The position numbers and the translations under genes are program-made. Shown here one piece after another: positions 59,623 through 64,000 of a stretch of DNA of 64,000 nt. The notes beneath the pieces are model-generated. The model was not told the origin of the DNA and made no database searches. It saw only the letters and a program-made list of their open reading frames with translations. Each line of letters begins with the position of its first letter. Within the stretch, counting starts at the first letter, position 1. Source of the stretch: Sutcliffiella sp. FSL R7-0096 (GTDB taxonomy: Bacteria > Bacillota > Bacilli > Bacillales > Bacillaceae_I); contig NZ_CP152003.1 in assembly GCF_038595065.1 (NCBI RefSeq), forward strand, positions 1,034,001 to 1,098,000, in the 5' to 3' direction.

Positions 59623-59736
59623 CACGTGTTACTGGTCATGCAGGCATGAGCGGAAGAAAGCGTAAACGAAGAAATACGGTAGAAGTCCATCTACCTTTCC
59701 TTTGTGTACCTTTTCTTTTGACTCATGCCTTTTTTG
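59623..59736 (+). promoter_or_regulatory. RAT antiterminator and ptsG leader terminator
   Basis: CACGTGTTACTGGTCATGCA followed by GGCATGAG (59623-59650) closely resembles the B. subtilis ptsG RAT element. Its 3' half (AGGCATGAG) pairs instead with CTCATGCCT (59722-59730), which is followed by TTTTTT, making the terminator. GlcT binding to the RAT stabilises the antiterminator form, as known for ptsG in Bacillus. Confidence 0.9.
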
Positions 59737-59753
59737 TTGTGTAAACGGATTTA

Positions 59754-59940
59754 CCCTGTTGATTGAAGTGCAGGATGTGAGACTCCTCGAAAATGCTAAC
59801 GCATTTTCTTCGTGCGATGAATCGCTTCCGTAGCGTTCCTTGTCCTGAGGGAGATAGCGGTAGCTTGAGACCCCCGAGCGTTGTGAGGAGACTCAAGCGC
59901 CGCCCCTAGGAAAGCGAACATCCGGAACGAATCAACAGGG
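59754..59940. repeat. 187-bp repeat element with 11-bp terminal inverted repeats
   Basis: CCCTGTTGATT (59754-59764) is the exact complement of AATCAACAGGG (59930-59940). Inside are smaller hairpins (AAAATGC-taac-GCATTTT; GCTTGAG ... CTCAAGC) and GC-rich stretches. The ends and wording (GACTCCTCG ... AGGAAAGCGAACATCCGG) resemble the repeat at 23393-23478. The element lies between the RAT terminator and the ptsG start, so it must be transcribed through. Confidence 0.85.
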
Positions 59941-60001
59941 AGTTAAAAGAAAGTCCGTAGGTTCTACAAACGCATATAAAAGTACCTAGGAGGAACAACA
60001 A

Positions 60002-62038
60002 ATGTTCAAGAAATCATTCGGTTTACTGCAACGTATCGGGAAAGCCCTCATGCTTCCTGTCGCATTGCTACCCGCAGCAGGGATCCTGCTTGCATTCGGT
60101 AATGCCATGCAAAACCCGAACTTAACTAGCCGTCTCGGCTTTCTCGAGGCAGACTCACTCGTGCTACTGGCACAAATCATGGAACAGGCGGGAAGCATCG
60201 TATTCTCCAACCTGCCATTACTCTTTGCAATCGGAGTAGCCATTGGACTAGCTGGAGGGGACGGGGTAGCAGGTCTTGCAGCGATGATCGGTTACTTAAT
60301 AATGAACGTTACGATGAGTGTCATCAGTGGAGTTACCGCTGAGCAGGTTGGTTCTGACCCAGCACTTGCAAATGTTTTAGGGATTCCAACCCTTCAAACC
60401 GGGGTATTCGGCGGTATCATAGCCGGGGTGCTCGGTGCCTATATGTATAACAAATTTTATAATATCGAATTGCCATCTTACTTAGGATTCTTTGCCGGTA
60501 AGCGTTTCGTTCCAATTGTAACGGCAGCTTCCGCACTTGTCCTTGGGGTTGTTATGAACTTTATCTGGCCATTTGCGCAAGAGGGACTAAATACTTTTTC
60601 TTATTTTATGACAGAATCAAACCGTACACTGGCAGCATTTATTTTTGGTGTCATTGAACGTGGACTTATCCCATTTGGCTTGCATCATATTTTCTATTCT
60701 CCATTCTGGTTTGAGTTTGGTTCTTATACAAACGCGGCAGGAGATTTGGTACGTGGGGACCAACGTATTTTCATGGAGCAGGTGAAAGACGGTGCCGAAC
60801 TTACGGCTGGAACATTCATGACAGGAAAATTCCCATTCATGATGTTCGGTCTTCCGGCGGCTGCGCTAGCAATCTATCACTGTGCACGTCCTGAAAACAA
60901 GAAATATGTAGCTGGTATCATGGGTTCAGCGGCATTGACATCATTTTTGACAGGTATCACAGAACCGCTTGAGTTCAGTTTCTTATTCGTAGCACCAGTG
61001 TTATTCGCGATCCATGCGGTGTTTGCAGGACTTTCTTTCATGGTCATGCATATTTTAGATGTGAAAATCGGGATGACTTTCTCCGGTGGTGTCATTGATT
61101 ACATTCTATTTGGCATACTGCCACATGCTACAGCTTGGTGGTTGGTAATTCCTGTTGGACTAGTATTCTCGGTTATCTACTACTTTGGGTTCCGTTTTGC
61201 GATCAAGAAGTTTAACTTAATGACACCAGGTCGTGAGGAAAAAACCGAGGAAGCTGAATCTGGTTCCGGTTCCGTTGATGAGCTGCCATTCGGAGTACTA
61301 GAAGCACTTGGTGGAAGAGAAAACCTTACAAACCTTGACGCATGCATCACACGTCTTCGTGTAAGTGTGAAAGATGTAGAGCAAGTAGATAAAGAGCGCC
61401 TGAAAAAATTGGGTGCAGCGGGCGTTATGCAAATCGACCGCAATATCCAAGCGATCTTCGGGCCTCGTTCTGAAACGATCAAAGGACAGATCCAAGATAT
61501 TTTGAGTGGGAAAACGCCAGTGAAGCAAGAAGTGGCGGCAACCTCTGAAAATGAGTCCGCGGATGCTGGTGCGGTTGCTACTTCAGCTGAGTTTGACGTA
61601 GTCATGCCGATGACAGGTAAACTACTGCCTATTTCTGAAGTTCCAGATAAGATATTCTCCCAAAAAATGATGGGTGACGGTTTTGCCATCGAACCAACTG
61701 ACGGCAAAGTAGTATCACCTGTTGCAGGGAAAATTGTAAACCTGTTCCCGACTAAACATGCAATCGGCATCGAAACGGCTGACGGGCGCGAAGTCCTTGT
61801 GCATGTCGGAATCGATACAGTTAACCTAAAAGGAAGAGGTTTTGAAAGTTTAGTAGAACAAGGGGACACAGTAGAGCAAGGACAAGCGTTATTGAACGTA
61901 GATCTTCGCATTGTGTCAGAAGAGGCGACATCCATCATCACACCAATCATCTTTACAAACTTGGCTGCTGGTGAAGCGGTTGAAATCAAGGATGGTAGTG
62001 TAAGAGTTGGAGAGAAGGGTCGCGTAAGAATTTCTTAA
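60002..62038 (+). CDS. ptsG: Glucose PTS transporter subunit IICBA
   Basis: 678 residues in order IIC, IIB, IIA. IIC (about 1-400) has multiple membrane helices. IIB has phospho-Cys448 in [15 protein letters not shown] has phospho-His601 in [11 protein letters not shown], near [14 protein letters not shown]. It phosphorylates glucose while importing it. ATG follows CTAGGAGG. Regulated by GlcT through the leader RAT. Confidence 0.95.
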   Translation: MFKKSFGLLQRIGKALMLPVALLPAAGILLAFGNAMQNPNLTSRLGFLEADSLVLLAQIMEQAGSIVFSNLPLLFAIGVAIGLAGGDGVAGLAAMIGYLIMNVTMSVISGVTAEQVGSDPALANVLGIPTLQTGVFGGIIAGVLGAYMYNKFYNIELPSYLGFFAGKRFVPIVTAASALVLGVVMNFIWPFAQEGLNTFSYFMTESNRTLAAFIFGVIERGLIPFGLHHIFYSPFWFEFGSYTNAAGDLVRGDQRIFMEQVKDGAELTAGTFMTGKFPFMMFGLPAAALAIYHCARPENKKYVAGIMGSAALTSFLTGITEPLEFSFLFVAPVLFAIHAVFAGLSFMVMHILDVKIGMTFSGGVIDYILFGILPHATAWWLVIPVGLVFSVIYYFGFRFAIKKFNLMTPGREEKTEEAESGSGSVDELPFGVLEALGGRENLTNLDACITRLRVSVKDVEQVDKERLKKLGAAGVMQIDRNIQAIFGPRSETIKGQIQDILSGKTPVKQEVAATSENESADAGAVATSAEFDVVMPMTGKLLPISEVPDKIFSQKMMGDGFAIEPTDGKVVSPVAGKIVNLFPTKHAIGIETADGREVLVHVGIDTVNLKGRGFESLVEQGDTVEQGQALLNVDLRIVSEEATSIITPIIFTNLAAGEAVEIKDGSVRVGEKGRVRIS

Positions 62039-62047
62039 AGCGTAAAA

Positions 62048-62089
62048 CAAAAAGAACCGTTGCATATTAAACTGCAACGGTTCTTTTTT
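62048..62089 (+). terminator. ptsG terminator
   Basis: AAAAAGAACCGTTGC - atattaaact - GCAACGGTTCTTTTTT, a near-perfect long stem. Also suits the minus-strand gene ending at 62101. Confidence 0.92.
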
Positions 62090-62100
62090 GTGGAAAATGG

Positions 62101-62334
62101 CTACCCTTGTTTCAGCAATAAAGAGTGAGCTTTTACTACCTTTTTTTCTAAATAATCTATTGAATAATTACCAGTGGGATCTGTTACATCAACGACAGCT
62201 CTTGATAAGTTATCAATAACTAAATGCAATAATTCCAGATCTTTTTCCTCAAGCTTTTGTTTGTTGACTTCATCCATAATTTCCTGTGCAAGTCTTTGTA
62301 TCTTCCTGAGTCGATAATCATTCACGTTCTTCAA
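62101..62334 (-). CDS. Small helical protein
   Basis: 77 residues, TTG start after AAGGAGGAG at eight bases. Helix-rich and charged (LRKIQRLAQEIMDEVNKQKLEEKDLELLHLVIDNL); no membrane segment, motif or family recognised. Divergent from the Fur-controlled ykuN operon; whether Fur also affects it is unclear. Confidence 0.65.
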   Translation of the reverse strand: MKNVNDYRLRKIQRLAQEIMDEVNKQKLEEKDLELLHLVIDNLSRAVVDVTDPTGNYSIDYLEKKVVKAHSLLLKQG

Positions 62335-62418
62335 GTAAACTCTCCTCCTTTAAATGACATTCACAAAAAGAGTATATGTACAAAAATGAGAATCTTTCTC
62401 ATAAATTATAGAAAACAA

Positions 62419-62448
62419 TTGACATTGATAATCATTATCAATTATGAT
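62419..62448 (+). promoter_or_regulatory. Fur box within the ykuN promoter
   Basis: TTGACA (62419-62424) and TATGAT (62443-62448), 18-bp spacer. Between and overlapping them is ATTGATAATCATTATCAAT (62424-62442), a perfect 19-bp Fur-box palindrome. Fur with iron would block this promoter, so the operon is induced by iron starvation, as in B. subtilis. Confidence 0.92.
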
Positions 62449-62494
62449 GTCGGTATACTAATTGAAAACAATTATCAACTAGAGGTGTTCTAGA

Positions 62495-62965
62495 ATGCGG
62501 ATATTTATTGGATATGTAAGTATGTCGGGAAACACAGAAGACATTGCAAATATTTTGCAGGATGAGCTGCTTGCAAAAGGATGCGAGGTTGTCTTGGAGT
62601 GTTTGGATACAGTAGATGTAGAGGAATTTACAACCTATAACGGTATTTTTATTGGTTCCTACACCTGGGGGGATGGTGATCTCCCATATGAAGCGGAGGA
62701 CTTTTATGAAGAGTTGGATGAATTGAAGTTAAACAGTATTCCTGCAGCTTGCTTTGGTTCAGGAGATCATGCATATCCTAAGTTTTGCGCAGCAGTGGAT
62801 ACCTTTTCTGAGAAACTAAAGAGTTGTGGGGCCACCGTTTATGATCAAACATTAAAGGTGGAGTCAAGTCCTGAAACACAGGAACAAGAATTAGAATGTA
62901 GACAATTTGCTCAAGCATTCTTTACTTGGGTTAAAAAAGTGGAAGGGAACATTTATTATGTTTAA
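62495..62965 (+). CDS. ykuN: Flavodoxin YkuN
   Basis: 156 residues, short-chain flavodoxin: the FMN-phosphate loop SMSGNTED at about residues 9-16, then GIFIGSYTWGDGDLPYEAEDF at about 50-70 and the FGSGDHAYPKFC stretch. It carries one electron and can replace ferredoxin under iron limitation. First gene of the Fur-controlled operon. ATG follows AGAGGTG. Confidence 0.93.
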   Translation: MRIFIGYVSMSGNTEDIANILQDELLAKGCEVVLECLDTVDVEEFTTYNGIFIGSYTWGDGDLPYEAEDFYEELDELKLNSIPAACFGSGDHAYPKFCAAVDTFSEKLKSCGATVYDQTLKVESSPETQEQELECRQFAQAFFTWVKKVEGNIYYV

Positions 62966-63842
62966 CAGAGGGTCCACTGCCGTGTTATCTACTCCTGACA
63001 TTCCATTCCTTGTTGCAGTAAAGAAATCTGGTATCTATTCGTTCGAGGAAGGGGAATGGTTGCTGCAGTATGGCCTTTCCCATAACATTTACAAGCTTGT
63101 ACGACTAGGAAGGTTTATTTTTGGCATTGGGGATTATGGGACGATCCTACGATATGATCCATATCAGAAAAAGTGGACCCATACGACATTTTCTGTTTCC
63201 CAGCGTTTATGGGATATAGCCGGAAACGAAAAGGGCCTAATCGTAACACATGGTGGAAGTAAGTTATATGTGTCCAGAAACTATGGTTCTAGCTGGGCTG
63301 TCGTTAAGCCATTCGCATCTTTTAGTGCTCCCCCATTAATCAGGTCGCTCTTTTTTTCAGACGATTATATTTTCATTGGTACGCAAGTAAATAAGGAGTA
63401 CGGTGGCGTATGGAAGTACTCCCTCTTAACAGGGGAATTAAAACTTGTGAAAAGAGAAGAGAATTCGATGGTTTCATCGATTTATATTTCAGATAGGGAC
63501 TCTGTGTTCATTACCAAAGGAAACGTTAAGACAGGCGAAGGCTCTGTGGAAATGAGAAAGGCTGAAAATTCATGGATCTGTTTTAAACAGCCTCTTTCAG
63601 AGAAAGCTTTTTTGGATATATTCCTGGCCAATAATAGATTGCACGCTACTACTAGCCGAGATGAATTCGGGTATTCGAGGATTTATGAGATACATAAAGA
63701 GAGCGTGAGCTTGATTCCAATAGAGACTGTGGAGGGGCATGGATTCAGAGGTGCTGGTTTTGAGGAACAATTGTTTATTTCATCCCCAGTAGAAAGTAAA
63801 TGGATCAACAACAGATATGAAGTTCCAAGCCTGCTACATTGA
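62958..63842 (+). CDS. ykuO: YkuO-like beta-repeat protein
   Basis: 294 residues made of repeated strands resembling a photosynthesis-YCF48/sialidase-type propeller (KSGIYSFEEGEWLLQYG, IFGIGDYGTILRYDPYQKKW, LYVSRNYGSSWAVV). No catalytic motif or signal peptide seen. It begins within the flavodoxin's end (8-base overlap; GGAAGGGA ribosome site). By position it is the ykuO homologue, a gene of unknown function between the two flavodoxins. Confidence 0.85.
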   Translation: MFNRGSTAVLSTPDIPFLVAVKKSGIYSFEEGEWLLQYGLSHNIYKLVRLGRFIFGIGDYGTILRYDPYQKKWTHTTFSVSQRLWDIAGNEKGLIVTHGGSKLYVSRNYGSSWAVVKPFASFSAPPLIRSLFFSDDYIFIGTQVNKEYGGVWKYSLLTGELKLVKREENSMVSSIYISDRDSVFITKGNVKTGEGSVEMRKAENSWICFKQPLSEKAFLDIFLANNRLHATTSRDEFGYSRIYEIHKESVSLIPIETVEGHGFRGAGFEEQLFISSPVESKWINNRYEVPSLLH

Positions 63843-63857
63843 GAGGAGTGATAGAAG

Positions 63858-64000
63858 ATGAAAATAGGAATTTTTTATGCAAGCATGTCCGGAAACACAG
63901 AGGCAATTGCGGACAGTATCACAGAAAAATTTAAAATACATCAACATGAGGTGGTATTGGAGGATGTTCATAGTGTCGATAATGCTATGGATCTGTTACA
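63858..64000 (+). CDS. ykuP: Flavodoxin YkuP, cut by window end
   Basis: The first 47 residues of a second flavodoxin: MKIGIFYASMSGNTEAIAD holds the FMN-phosphate loop (SMSGNTE). The ATG follows GAGGAGTG. The reading frame is open to the end of the window, so only the N-terminus is seen. Third gene of the iron-regulated ykuNOP set. Confidence 0.9.
   Translation, partial: MKIGIFYASMSGNTEAIADSITEKFKIHQHEVVLEDVHSVDNAMDLL

Overview
The window looks like chromosome from a low-GC, spore-forming Bacillaceae species (Bacillus or a close relative). The reasons are the strong AGGAGG-type ribosome sites, frequent TTG and GTG starts, a CwlJ-type spore cortex hydrolase, a sporulenol-synthase-like terpene cyclase, a GlcT-ptsG pair with an RNA antiterminator, S-box (SAM) riboswitches on a methionine transporter, and a Fur-controlled ykuN-ykuO-ykuP flavodoxin locus. 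No rRNA, tRNA, CRISPR array, prophage or insertion sequence was recognised. All family names come from reading the protein sequences; no database search was run.

Layout. 0-9 kb: three tiny membrane proteins, a DinB-like protein, an EEP-family phosphatase/nuclease operon, a LysE-type exporter, an XRE-TPR regulator divergent from an MFS exporter with twin palindromes between them, a YdcF-like protein and CwlJ. 8.5-14.6 kb: small, mostly uncharacterised membrane proteins. Three neighbouring genes here are each broken by a single lesion (one frameshift, two in-frame stops). An EamA permease with a terminator in its leader follows. 14.8-17 kb: a possible Spo0E-like peptide and sqhC. 17-22 kb: a probable envelope or metal-related operon (propeller lipoprotein, two-component pair, PepSY permease, YtkA-like lipoprotein). 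22.6-29.4 kb: a secreted M15-type peptidase, a MEDS protein, an oxidoreductase, an MFS exporter, a phosphatase and a hydrolase. 29.5-33 kb: an 8-copy 20-bp tandem repeat, then a tightly packed GNAT-NUDIX-kinase-kinase-ASCH operon. 33-41.7 kb: an NlpC/P60 wall hydrolase, an SgrR-like regulator divergent from an MFS exporter, acetyltransferases, a prolyl 4-hydroxylase, NUDIX, a deoxyribosyltransferase-like protein and an SGNH hydrolase. 41.8-45 kb: a likely copper-related cluster (YdhK-like lipoprotein, two-component pair, 19-Cys YhjQ-like protein). 45-49.4 kb: housekeeping and unknown genes plus a fourth broken gene. 49.4-53.6 kb: metN-metP-metQ and an M20 amidohydrolase behind two tandem SAM riboswitches. 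54-58.4 kb: SDR, hydrolase, lipoprotein and M14 carboxypeptidase genes. 58.8-62 kb: glcT, RAT/terminator, a 187-bp terminal-inverted-repeat element, ptsG. 62.4-64 kb: ykuN-ykuO-ykuP, cut by the window end.

Most of the content is accessory metabolism, export and envelope functions typical of a soil Bacillus. The more unusual signals are regulatory (twin palindromes, tandem riboswitches, the EamA leader terminator, the repeat placed in the ptsG leader) and evolutionary (four genes each broken by one lesion, and one gene whose best-placed start codon is ATA). I did not find a convincing wholly new multi-gene system. The GNAT-NUDIX-kinase-kinase-ASCH operon and the propeller/PepSY/YtkA operon are the best candidates for undescribed pathways.
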